From: Bacteroidales bacterium
GTDB taxonomy: Bacteria > Bacteroidota > Bacteroidia > Bacteroidales > BM520
Reading direction: 5' to 3'
Assembly: GCA_023230285.1 (NCBI GenBank)
Contig: JALNXP010000040.1
Coordinates: 1 to 13,205, forward strand
DNA: 13,205 nt
Shown: positions 1 through 7,718 of the stretch, in pieces
Position numbering within the stretch: the stretch's first letter is position 1
Layout: every line of letters starts with the position of its first letter
Made by a program: the position numbers and the translations under genes
The notes under the pieces: model-generated
Database searches by the model: none
Seen by the model: the letters and a program-made list of their open reading frames with translations, nothing else
What the model was told of the DNA's origin: nothing

Positions 1-750
1 CACAGTTACAATAATAGGCTCTTGAATGTCGTCAAATGATATATATGCCTTAATATCAGTTCCTTCAGCAGTCTTGGCATCCGTTGAAACAGTTTTATCT
101 TTGCCGATGCCATAATTGGAAAAAGGCTGTGAAAAGCATGCTACAAAATATACATATTGGTCATCTGCCCACGCTCTTGAGCGTCTGTAACCGCGTATCA
201 GAGTATCATTAACAACTTCTATGGAAGAAGCTATCACATCATCTCGATGTTTCAGGTCTATGATAATGTTGCCTGTTTTATCGGGAAATGTATACTTATG
301 AAAGCCTACTCTTTCTGTAGCGGTTAGCTCTACTTTGATGTTATAATTATCAAGTATTACAGAATAATATCCTGCTTCTGCTTTTTCGGTATTATGGCGG
401 AAAGAAGAAGGGTAACCATTATTCAAAGAATTTGATAAAGTCGGATTGCCTGTTGTCGGCATCAAAAGTATGTCACCATAGTCGCTACAGCCGGTGCCGC
501 TGAGATGGGTGTGACTGAAGCCATAGATTACTGTATCAGAATAATGATAGCCGGAACAGCCGTCCCACGTGCCAAGTCGTGTGTCAGGACTTAGTTGTAC
601 CATTCCAAAAGGTGCTGTCGCTCCCGGAAATGTGTGACCGTGCGCATTTGTACCTATCATAGGGTCAACTAATTTATATAAATCAACTTTATTACTTGAA
701 CAAGATGATAGAAATAAAACAACTAATAGAGAAAATAATATTCGTTTCAT
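1..750 (-). CDS. GH92 family alpha-mannosidase lipoprotein (N-terminal part; gene runs off the left edge)
   Basis: Reading the minus strand from the ATG at 750-748 gives 250 uninterrupted codons to the window edge, with no stop. The start MKRILFSLLVVLFLSSC is a lipoprotein signal peptide with lipobox LSSC and Cys17 as the likely lipidated residue, so the enzyme should sit on a membrane, probably the outer one. The mature part opens with the hallmark of glycoside hydrolase family 92: DPMIGTN at 29-35, then H-T-F-P-G-A-T-A-P-F-G-M, later GFSHTHLSGTG and a Y-R-R-S-x-A-W motif. Family knowledge: GH92 enzymes are calcium-dependent exo-alpha-mannosidases (mostly 1,2-, some 1,3-, 1,4- or 1,6-linked) of about 700-800 residues that trim N-glycans or yeast mannan. 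Only the N-terminal beta-sandwich domain is visible; the catalytic (alpha/alpha)6 domain lies outside. No susC/susD neighbour is seen on this side, so linkage specificity cannot be judged. Confidence 0.93.
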   Translation of the reverse strand, partial: MKRILFSLLVVLFLSSCSSNKVDLYKLVDPMIGTNAHGHTFPGATAPFGMVQLSPDTRLGTWDGCSGYHYSDTVIYGFSHTHLSGTGCSDYGDILLMPTTGNPTLSNSLNNGYPSSFRHNTEKAEAGYYSVILDNYNIKVELTATERVGFHKYTFPDKTGNIIIDLKHRDDVIASSIEVVNDTLIRGYRRSRAWADDQYVYFVACFSQPFSNYGIGKDKTVSTDAKTAEGTDIKAYISFDDIQEPIIVTV

Positions 751-822
751 ACCTTATTAATATATATTATAGAAGTGATATTGAAAATTCGATTTATCAT
801 AATTATTTAAAAGAAACATTTG

Positions 823-830
823 CAAAGGTA
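823..830 (-). promoter_or_regulatory. Candidate -7 element of the GH92 gene promoter
   Basis: On the minus strand these bases read TACCTTTG, an exact match to the Bacteroidota -7 consensus TAnnTTTG. It lies about 73 nt upstream of the GH92 start codon, implying a 5' leader of roughly 65 nt. No good TTTG-type -33 element is visible at the expected 19-21 nt further upstream, so the assignment rests on one box and its position. Confidence 0.45.
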
Positions 831-865
831 GATGTTTTTAATAAATATAAGTCGGAAATCAAAAT

Positions 866-897
866 AAAAAAAAAGCACCCGAAAAACTCAGGTGCTT
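866..897 (-). terminator. Rho-independent terminator of the two-gene T9SS cargo operon
   Basis: On the minus strand this reads AAGCACC, then TGAGTTTTTCG, then GGTGCTT followed by an unbroken run of T. The stem is 7 bp (873-879 with 891-897) and can extend by 2 bp across a C-A mismatch; the T tract comes from the A run at 866-874. It lies 27 nt beyond the stop codon of the 509-residue gene and upstream of the GH92 start. Stem plus T tract in this place fits an intrinsic terminator well. Confidence 0.8.
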
Positions 898-924
898 AAA
901 AACTAATACAATATTATGAAAATA

Positions 925-2454
925 TTACAAAACAGTAAATTTACTGTTTGTCTTTATACCATCGCTATATATTTTAAGTATATATAAACCTTTAGATAAG
1001 TTGACATTTATTTCTTGTTTGCTGTTTTCGATAAAATTTATTGTTTGGTTATAACGGATACGACCTGTTAAATCCATAACTGTAACTTGAGCTTGAGGAA
1101 CCGTTTTGTTAAGTTCTACGAAAAAGCGACCGTTATTAGGGTTAGGATAAACAGATATTTCTGCTGCGTTATAATTGTTGATGCCTACGTATGGTCTTAA
1201 AACGAAAGCTCTAATTTCGCTCCATTCCGTTTCACCGTTTTTATCGTTATAAGCTTTAGCTCTCCAATAATAAGTAGTACCATAATCTTCAATGCCAAAC
1301 AAAGAAATTGCTGCTGAAATTACTGTAGAACTAGATTGCTTGACAACTACTGATTTAGTGCTGCTCTCAGGGAAGGTATTTGAAGTAGAGACTTCAAAAG
1401 TGTAGTTTTTGGTAACTTCTATTTTCTTTAATTTTAAAGCTTCATTATCGTATAAGTCGGCATTGTTTACAGGAGTAGTAAGTATAGGAGCACCAATTAC
1501 GCTGAACCACCATACTTCTGTCCATTCTGAACTTTGACCGTTATATAACATTTTAGCTCTCCAGTGATAAGTTGTGCCGTACGGTAAAGTATCACAGTCG
1601 TAAGATGTTTTGGCAGAATTATATTCAATAGGATTTGTAAAATCAGGGTCCGTGTCTAATTGATAAAGATAGGTACAAGGGCTGTAAGTGGTTTTCAGAG
1701 ATATTGTCACATTAGGGTTGACATCAATATTTTTACCGCCTGTCATTTCCGGCTTGTTTTGAACATTGACATTAACTACGCTAAAGTTTAAAGCATCTGA
1801 CCAAGAACTGACATCAGCCAAATTACCCTCAGCGGTATTATAAGCTCTGACTCTCCAATAATATGGATAACCGAATATAAGTCCTCCTATTTTTTCACTA
1901 ACGCTGGTAGCATCAGCATAACTTTCTTTCTCAAAAGAATAGATAGTTTCTAACTCGCTGTTAAAGTTTGCAGATGTATCTATTTCAACATCAAATTTGA
2001 TTATCCCATAGAATGCGAGATTATCTAATGCACCCCAATTAAATGCAATTTCAGGAGACCTTGTTGACCCTGCTGTCGGTGAGATAAGTCTTAATTTGTC
2101 AAAAGTAGTATATGACCATGGTTCTGACCAATCGGAGACAGAAGGAGTACCGGAGTCAATAGAACGAACTCTCCAATAATATGTGGTGTTGAATTTCAAA
2201 GGAGGCGTGTCTAAAGCAGATAATTGAGCCGGAAGTGTATAAACTACATCATTAAATGCCTCATCATTAGCTATTTGAACTTCATAACTCAAATTATAGT
2301 AACCGGAAATCGGTTCCCAGTCAAGAATAACACAAGGCATGATATTAACACTGCCGTTTTCAGGAGATACCAAAGTAGGTGTATAGGCTTTTTCTTGAGC
2401 AGAAAGAGCAAATACCATCAATATTGCGCATATAGCTGTATATATTTTTTTCAT
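925..2454 (-). CDS. Secreted protein with four fibronectin-III-like repeats and T9SS type A sorting domain
   Basis: The product is 509 residues from the ATG at 2454. A TTG two codons upstream (2460) is in frame but gives no better signal peptide. Residues 1 to about 20 are a Sec signal ending in LSAQ. Four beta-sandwich repeats of about 90-105 residues follow (about 25-117, 122-227, 232-320, 324-419). Each carries a Y-[YH]-W-R-[VA]-[RK] motif near its end (W at about 94, 200, 298, 397) and a second W-[ST] 13-18 residues later, as in FnIII-like domains of Bacteroidota surface proteins. Residues about 432-509 form a T9SS type A tail: SVYPNPNNG, then a TGR motif, then GLYILKI, ending KFTVL. The protein should cross the outer membrane through T9SS and be released or attached via A-LPS. 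No catalytic motif is seen; adhesion or scaffolding is an inference. It lies 17 nt after the 1030-residue gene and is probably co-transcribed with it. Confidence 0.88.
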   Translation of the reverse strand: MKKIYTAICAILMVFALSAQEKAYTPTLVSPENGSVNIMPCVILDWEPISGYYNLSYEVQIANDEAFNDVVYTLPAQLSALDTPPLKFNTTYYWRVRSIDSGTPSVSDWSEPWSYTTFDKLRLISPTAGSTRSPEIAFNWGALDNLAFYGIIKFDVEIDTSANFNSELETIYSFEKESYADATSVSEKIGGLIFGYPYYWRVRAYNTAEGNLADVSSWSDALNFSVVNVNVQNKPEMTGGKNIDVNPNVTISLKTTYSPCTYLYQLDTDPDFTNPIEYNSAKTSYDCDTLPYGTTYHWRAKMLYNGQSSEWTEVWWFSVIGAPILTTPVNNADLYDNEALKLKKIEVTKNYTFEVSTSNTFPESSTKSVVVKQSSSTVISAAISLFGIEDYGTTYYWRAKAYNDKNGETEWSEIRAFVLRPYVGINNYNAAEISVYPNPNNGRFFVELNKTVPQAQVTVMDLTGRIRYNQTINFIENSKQEINVNLSKGLYILKIYSDGIKTNSKFTVL

Positions 2455-2471
2455 TTTCAAATTGTTTTTAA

Positions 2472-5400
2472 TTATTTAACTACAATAAATTTTGATGATT
2501 GAGTACCTTCACCGGTAATTATTTTAACGATATAAGTACCTGTATCCATGGAAGATGTATTGATATTGAATGTTACATTTCCGCTTTGATTACGTTGACT
2601 CATAACTTTAACCAATTGACCGTTGATATTGTAGATATAAGCTGCTACGTCAGATGTAGATTGTAAGTCTACGGATATGGTTGCATTTTCACGGGCAGGA
2701 TTAGGATATATACTAACTTTATTAGTCTCTTTATAAGAAGTGATACCGGCAGGAGTAACATTTACCGGTTTAAGGAAATCGGAGCATTGGAAAAGTCCGC
2801 CACCATAAGTTGCTGCATATATAGCATTGTGGTTTGTGATATACCTTTCATTGTCGCCTACATAGATAGGATTGTCGTCTACTGTCTGTACTGTTTGCTG
2901 TTTGAGCATAAATACAGGAAGTTCGCCTAATCCGGAATCTTCGTAATTCCATACAACTTCACTTGCTGTAATATCATTAGTACTTATGACACCGAAGTCA
3001 GAACCTAAAAGCAACATGTTGTCAGCTTCATCATTGCCCTCTACAAACAAAGAGGTATAAATAGGTGCAGCTGCAAAACTCTTAATAGCCGTAAAATTAG
3101 GAACAAGCTCAAGTGCATCTGTTGTAAGATATACATACTCATCGTCATTGAAACCATAATTACCTAAAGTAACAACCACTTTTGAAAAATCATAAGGATT
3201 GATGGTTATAGAAGTAATTACACGATTTTCAAAAGTATGGATAAGAGTTGTGGCAATTACGCAATAAGGATTGAGAACCGGTGTTGCTGTTGAGTAAAGA
3301 TCGGAACCAACAGAAGCTGTTGTCTCATCATAAGCATAAGCTATGTTGGATAATCTGTATAATTTTCCGTCTTTTGTTCCGACAAACAGATAATTAGCAT
3401 CTTTAGACAAAGCCATACATTGCGGAGTGCCTGAAATACCGTTTAACTTGCTGCTTGATATTGTAAACCATGGATTGTTGTTGGCAAAATCTTGATTGAA
3501 GTTGGTGGCTTCTTTTGTCATAAAAATAGAGCCGTTAACACCTACAAAGAAGCGTGATGCCACTTTATCGTGAACCATTATGCTTTGACCTTCGGCAAGA
3601 TCCTCTTCAAGAACAACTTCTATAGGATATGAAGCGTTATGACTTCCTGCGTATACAGTATCACCTGCTTTATAATTCTGGTCGGCAACAAATTCTACGC
3701 TGTCTTTACTATATTCATAGTCAAAGTTTTCATATAATATAGAAGGTGTAATATATGATGCACTGTCTTCTATAGGTTTAATAACATTACCACCGGAATA
3801 CCAATAAGAAATATTTTGTGGAACTTGGTCGTCAAAACGATAAATTGTAAGGCATTGGGTTCCTGCATAATCAGCAAATTGAGCTTGTGTTTCGTCTTTA
3901 AGGTCATCTTTACCGTTGATGGAAATGATTGTGCCGCTAGGATATATCATTGAATTATGTACATATCCGCCGATTTTAAAAGCACCAAAATTTAAGCCGA
4001 CTGAACTTCCAACGGCATTATGTAAATTTATACCCGATTTTCCGCTGATACCGTAGGCTTTATATATGGCTACTGTTCCATTACCTTGGCTGCCGCCGTA
4101 GATGTTATTCTCATAATCTGCCGATACAGTATAGAATTGAGAAGTTATCAGGTTGGTATTAAAAAGACTTGTGCGACCATTGGAACCAAGCATATATACA
4201 CCATTTTCGCAAGCTATATAGCAGTTAGTACCATTGATTAAATATTGAAAATGATTTTGTGGAACGTAAGCAATGGAGTACGTATTTTCGTAAGTTGTTA
4301 ACTGAGTCCACTGATATAGCTCGGAATTACTGACACGATTACCTTTCCAAAGGTCTGTTCCACCGGCATAAACTATTTCCGGATTATTAGGATCTACAGC
4401 AATAGCCGCCGAGTATAAACCATTGGATTGAAATACGTAAAACATGTGGCTGCTTCCTCCGGGACCGATGACTTCCCAGTTACTCCAACTTCCGTCAGAA
4501 TTTTGTATACAGCGATAAATATTTTTCAACGAACCTCTTTCATTAAAATCTTTGGTGGAGGCTATGTCATATTTTTGAATTGCAATTGCATATATATAGG
4601 TAGGGTCTGATGGAGCAAAAGCGAAAGACATTCTGCCTATGCTGTCTCTTGGAAGCATATCTTCGTTATTGAGGACACCGTTGTCACCGTAATATTGAGT
4701 GGAAACACATTCAAAGCCGGTTGGACTTCCTGTTGAAGATACGTAAGCGAGGTCATTGACAAAAGCAAATACTACGCCGTTACCGGAGACAATTAATTCG
4801 GTACATTCTCCTGTCAGTTGTGTGCCGTCAGTAGTTGTGGCTATGTTCCATGCTTCACCTGTCATGGTTGTCGAATATTTCAAAGAAGTATTGGTCGCTG
4901 CCAGCAAGTTACCGTTGGATTCAGCTAATTTATTGATATAGAACCATTCTCCGCCTTCTTGTGTTGTAGAAGCAGGTATTGTGGATGCTATAGCCGTGTA
5001 ATTTTCACCGTCTGTAGACATGTAGATACCTCTTCCTTTGAAACCTGCGAGGAGGTTAAACTCTTCTGAGTAGAAACTCTCGCCGGTGCCGGCATAGTAG
5101 TTGCCGTTGGAAGCTTTTATCATACATGTGACATTGATGTCACCTGCCGGTGAAGGCAAAGACTGCCATACTTGGCTGCCATCATTAACTTTCCATATCC
5201 CGCCGCAAGGACTGCCGAGAAACATACATGATTTTGCATCATCTCTCAACAGAACTCTGACTCTGCCGGATAAATTGTCAGGTCCTGATGTTTCCCATGT
5301 TAAATCACTTGATTTTGTACTATTGGATTTCAAAAATTTGTCGAAATCACGACAAGCTTTTGCATAGTCAGCCGGACTCACGGTGCCGGTTGCCGGATTA

Positions 5401-5564
5401 CAGCGCAAAGAAGTCAAATACTCATTCTCAGATTGATAATAATGTGTTGATTGTTTTGAAGCTGTACTTTTTACGTTACTTACAATAAAAGCCGTGGCAA
5501 ATAAAAACATTGCTACACCTACTGCATAAACGAATGTTTTGAATCGTAAATGTTTGATTTTCAT
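2472..5564 (-). CDS. Large secreted BNR/sortilin-like beta-propeller protein with T9SS type A sorting domain
   Basis: The product is 1030 residues from the ATG at 5564. Residues about 11-30 are a hydrophobic export signal, with cleavage likely in the STAS region near 33-36. A short Cys-containing segment (about 41-85) leads to WETSGPDNLSGRVR (90-103), the usual entry to BNR/WD40-like propellers in this phylum. Blade-like motifs include GGIWK (121-125), AGTGE (158-162), YMSTDG (181-186), AVDPNNPEIVYAGG (389-402), YGGSQGNGT (489-497), VGTKDGKLYR (728-737), INPYDFSKVVVTLGNYG (788-804) and YAATYGGGLFQ (916-926). The tail (about 949-1030) is a T9SS type A sorting domain with SIYPNPARENA, NGQLV, GTYIVKI and a KFIVVK end. 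Family knowledge: such proteins are secreted and surface-exposed, but their function is rarely known. Sialidase or GH74 activity cannot be claimed, because no catalytic residues can be assigned. First gene of a minus-strand pair, divergent from moxR. Confidence 0.88.
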   Translation of the reverse strand: MKIKHLRFKTFVYAVGVAMFLFATAFIVSNVKSTASKQSTHYYQSENEYLTSLRCNPATGTVSPADYAKACRDFDKFLKSNSTKSSDLTWETSGPDNLSGRVRVLLRDDAKSCMFLGSPCGGIWKVNDGSQVWQSLPSPAGDINVTCMIKASNGNYYAGTGESFYSEEFNLLAGFKGRGIYMSTDGENYTAIASTIPASTTQEGGEWFYINKLAESNGNLLAATNTSLKYSTTMTGEAWNIATTTDGTQLTGECTELIVSGNGVVFAFVNDLAYVSSTGSPTGFECVSTQYYGDNGVLNNEDMLPRDSIGRMSFAFAPSDPTYIYAIAIQKYDIASTKDFNERGSLKNIYRCIQNSDGSWSNWEVIGPGGSSHMFYVFQSNGLYSAAIAVDPNNPEIVYAGGTDLWKGNRVSNSELYQWTQLTTYENTYSIAYVPQNHFQYLINGTNCYIACENGVYMLGSNGRTSLFNTNLITSQFYTVSADYENNIYGGSQGNGTVAIYKAYGISGKSGINLHNAVGSSVGLNFGAFKIGGYVHNSMIYPSGTIISINGKDDLKDETQAQFADYAGTQCLTIYRFDDQVPQNISYWYSGGNVIKPIEDSASYITPSILYENFDYEYSKDSVEFVADQNYKAGDTVYAGSHNASYPIEVVLEEDLAEGQSIMVHDKVASRFFVGVNGSIFMTKEATNFNQDFANNNPWFTISSSKLNGISGTPQCMALSKDANYLFVGTKDGKLYRLSNIAYAYDETTASVGSDLYSTATPVLNPYCVIATTLIHTFENRVITSITINPYDFSKVVVTLGNYGFNDDEYVYLTTDALELVPNFTAIKSFAAAPIYTSLFVEGNDEADNMLLLGSDFGVISTNDITASEVVWNYEDSGLGELPVFMLKQQTVQTVDDNPIYVGDNERYITNHNAIYAATYGGGLFQCSDFLKPVNVTPAGITSYKETNKVSIYPNPARENATISVDLQSTSDVAAYIYNINGQLVKVMSQRNQSGNVTFNINTSSMDTGTYIVKIITGEGTQSSKFIVVK

Positions 5565-5626
5565 AAGCTATTATATTTTTTTTAATTCATTTTTATATTT
5601 AATTTTTTACTCAATATTTCAAGTTA

Positions 5627-5634
5627 CAAATCTA
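5627..5634 (-). promoter_or_regulatory. Candidate -7 element for the T9SS cargo operon
   Basis: The minus strand reads TAGATTTG here, an exact fit to TAnnTTTG. It lies 62 nt upstream of the start codon of the 1030-residue gene, implying a leader of roughly 55 nt. I do not see a convincing -33 TTTG, and the region is very AT-rich, so a chance match is possible. Confidence 0.4.
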
Positions 5635-5693
5635 CAACTATTTTTTGATATTCATAGTCTTTTATTCTGTTTTTTTTTATAGAAAGATTGACG

Positions 5694-5726
5694 AAATAGT
5701 TAATTTATTTAAAATCAAATAGTTAA
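5694..5726 (+). repeat. 10-bp direct repeat in the divergent intergenic region
   Basis: AAATAGTTAA occurs at 5694-5703 and again at 5717-5726, 23 nt apart start to start (about two helical turns). The second copy also begins a short inverted repeat, GTTAA (5722-5726) with TTAAC (5733-5737). The pair sits 44-76 nt upstream of the moxR -7 element, a plausible place for a transcription factor. The AT-richness makes chance repetition a real alternative. Confidence 0.25.
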
Positions 5727-5769
5727 CATAATTTAACAACGTTTTTTTATGATAAACTGAAGTAAATAA

Positions 5770-5777
5770 TATATTTG
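5770..5777 (+). promoter_or_regulatory. Candidate -7 element of the moxR-bat operon promoter
   Basis: TATATTTG matches TAnnTTTG exactly and ends 14 nt before the moxR ATG. A T-rich stretch (5742-5748) lies about where the -33 element should be but lacks a clean TTTG. Transcription would start near 5782-5784, leaving a leader of only about 8-10 nt. Confidence 0.5.
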
Positions 5778-5791
5778 CAGAAAAAATATAT

Positions 5792-6781
5792 ATGAATGCA
5801 AATATCAGAGAACTTAATGAATTGATAATCGAAAAAAGCTCTATTATCGATATGATAACTATTGAAATGAACAAGGTTATCATAGGGCAGAAACAAATGA
5901 CAGAACGTTTGTTGATAGGCTTGTTAATGGATGGACATATACTTTTGGAGGGTGTTCCCGGACTTGCTAAAACGTTGGCTATTAAATCGTTGGCAAGTAC
6001 TATCAATGCTTCTTTCAGTCGTATTCAATTTACTCCCGACTTACTGCCGGCAGACCTTATAGGTACTATGATTTATAGTCCGCAGAAAGAAACTTTTATA
6101 GTAAAGAAAGGTCCTGTTTTTGCGAATTTTATACTTGCTGATGAAATAAATCGTTCTCCGGCAAAAGTGCAAAGTGCTTTGCTTGAAGCCATGCAGGAAC
6201 ATCAAATTACCATTGGCGACCAAACTTTTAAACTTGATGACCCATTTTTAGTGTTGGCAACGCAAAATCCTATTGAACAGGAAGGAACTTATCCTCTTCC
6301 TGAAGCTCAAGTTGATAGATTTATGCTTAAAGTAATTGTTGGCTATCCGGATAAAGAGGAAGAAAAATTGATATTGCGACAGAATGTTCTTAAAACAACA
6401 CCAAAATGTAATAAAATAGTTCAGATAAAGGATATACTTGAACTGAAAGACCTCGCCCGTACTGTCTATTTAGATGAAAAAATTGAAAATTATATAACAA
6501 GTATAGTTTTTGCTTCTCGTTATCCTGACCAATACGGTATGAAAAATTATACATCTATGATAAGTTACGGAGCTTCTCCAAGAGCATCTATAGGACTTGC
6601 CTTAGCTGCTAAAGGTTATGCTTTTATCAAAAGAAGAGGTTATGTGATACCGGAAGATGTGAGAGCTGTCGCTTTTGATGTCCTCCGTCATAGAATTGGC
6701 TTGTCTTATGATGCCGAAGCCGAAAATATTACATCTGATAATATTATAAATGAAATTTTAAACAAAGTTGAGGTTCCTTAA
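5792..6781 (+). CDS. moxR: MoxR family AAA+ ATPase
   Basis: This 329-residue cytoplasmic ATPase is normal length for the family. All motifs are intact: Walker A GVPGLAKT (54-61), Walker B FILADEIN (113-120), sensor 1 ATQNP (156-160), arginine finger region DRF (175-177) and sensor 2 GASPRA (260-265). About 28 residues precede the conserved KVIIGQ segment, as in other Bacteroidota MoxR proteins, which supports the ATG at 5792. Family knowledge: MoxR ATPases work with vWA-domain proteins as chaperones or metal-insertion factors, classically for methanol dehydrogenase in Paracoccus. Here it heads an operon encoding three vWA proteins (DUF58, BatA, BatB), so these are its probable partners, ATP hydrolysis being coupled to remodelling of an unknown client. 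A 60-nt gap separates it from the DUF58 gene. Confidence 0.95.
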   Translation: MNANIRELNELIIEKSSIIDMITIEMNKVIIGQKQMTERLLIGLLMDGHILLEGVPGLAKTLAIKSLASTINASFSRIQFTPDLLPADLIGTMIYSPQKETFIVKKGPVFANFILADEINRSPAKVQSALLEAMQEHQITIGDQTFKLDDPFLVLATQNPIEQEGTYPLPEAQVDRFMLKVIVGYPDKEEEKLILRQNVLKTTPKCNKIVQIKDILELKDLARTVYLDEKIENYITSIVFASRYPDQYGMKNYTSMISYGASPRASIGLALAAKGYAFIKRRGYVIPEDVRAVAFDVLRHRIGLSYDAEAENITSDNIINEILNKVEVP

Positions 6782-6841
6782 TAGCGAATTAAAAGCAATG
6801 TTATGTTCCTTTTATATATTAAATAACCTAATTGTTTTGAA

Positions 6842-7717
6842 GTGGATACTAAAGATGTATTAAAAAAGGTAAGAAAAATAGAGATAAAAAGTCGTGGCTT
6901 GTCCCAACAGATTTTTGCCGGTCAGTATCACAGTGCTTTCAAAGGTATTGGTATGGCTTTTAGCGAAGTACGTGAATATCAATTCGGAGATGATACGAGA
7001 AATATTGACTGGAATGTGACAGCCCGTTATAACCGTCCTTTTGTGAAAGTATTTCAGGAAGAGCGAGAACTTACCGTAATCCTTTTAGTTGATGTCAGCG
7101 GCTCTAATGAATTTGGAACAACAGACAGCCTGAAAGAAGAAACTATAACCGAAGTGTCGGCAGTCCTCTCATTTTCTGCAATTAATAATAATGATAAGGT
7201 CGGAGTAATCTTTTTTTCGGATAAAATAGAAAAGTTTATACCTCCTAAGAAAGGTACTACACATATTTTGCGTATTATTAGAGAATTAGTGGATTTTAAG
7301 CCATGCAGCCAGAAAACAGACGTGGCTCTCGCTCTTAGATACCTGACTAATACAATGAAAAAAAGAGCAACTGTTTTTATTCTTTCCGATTTTATTGCTC
7401 CTGATTTTGAAAATGCTCTGAAAATTGCAAGATATAAACACGATATAGTCGCTCTTAGAGTTACCGACCCCAGAGAGATAACGTTTCCAAATGTAGGCTT
7501 GGTTCGTGTGAGTGATAAAGAATCAGGCAAAACATTATGGATGGATACCTCATCAAAAAAAGTACGTGAAGATTATAGAAAGTGGTGGCTCATTAAAGAA
7601 CAGGAACTTAAAAAACTGTTCTTAAAGTGTGGCGTAGACTATACAAGTCTTAGTACAGATAGAGATTATGTCAAAGATTTGAAAAAATTATTTAAAGTAA
7701 GAGAAGGCAGGTTTTAA
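6842..7717 (+). CDS. DUF58 domain protein with vWA-like fold (MoxR partner)
   Basis: The product is 291 residues with no signal peptide or membrane segment, so it is predicted cytosolic. The start is GTG at 6842: an in-frame TAA lies at 6824-6826 with no ATG between, and the N-terminus (VRKIEIKSRGLSQQIFAGQY, residues 10-29) matches the usual DUF58 opening. DUF58 landmarks are EVREYQFGDD (42-51), DWN (56-58) and PFVKVFQEERE (66-76). The vWA-like part has a complete metal-ion-dependent adhesion site: DVSGS (D84, S86, S88), T159 in QKTD, and D183 in ILSDF. Family knowledge: DUF58 genes nearly always follow moxR and are thought to be its adaptor or client. The next gene begins 1 nt after this stop codon, suggesting translational coupling. 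The non-ATG start may lower its yield relative to MoxR (inference). Confidence 0.92.
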   Translation: MDTKDVLKKVRKIEIKSRGLSQQIFAGQYHSAFKGIGMAFSEVREYQFGDDTRNIDWNVTARYNRPFVKVFQEERELTVILLVDVSGSNEFGTTDSLKEETITEVSAVLSFSAINNNDKVGVIFFSDKIEKFIPPKKGTTHILRIIRELVDFKPCSQKTDVALALRYLTNTMKKRATVFILSDFIAPDFENALKIARYKHDIVALRVTDPREITFPNVGLVRVSDKESGKTLWMDTSSKKVREDYRKWWLIKEQELKKLFLKCGVDYTSLSTDRDYVKDLKKLFKVREGRF

Positions 7718-7718
7718 A

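Noticed and set aside
696..899. 67-codon plus-strand reading frame
   Set aside because: It overlaps the start of the GH92 gene in antisense, crosses that gene's candidate promoter and ends inside the terminator hairpin; its composition is just Lys/Ile/Tyr from AT-rich DNA.
2455..2460. TTG start two codons upstream of the 509-residue protein's ATG
   Set aside because: The ATG at 2454 gives a complete signal peptide and is the more common start codon; the extra two residues add nothing.
5677..6006. 109-codon minus-strand frame over the moxR start
   Set aside because: Antisense to the conserved MoxR N-terminus and Walker A region; Ile/Ser/Leu-rich with no domain signature.
7054..7530. 158-codon minus-strand frame within the DUF58 gene
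   Set aside because: Lies wholly antisense to a clearly conserved gene; no recognisable motif.
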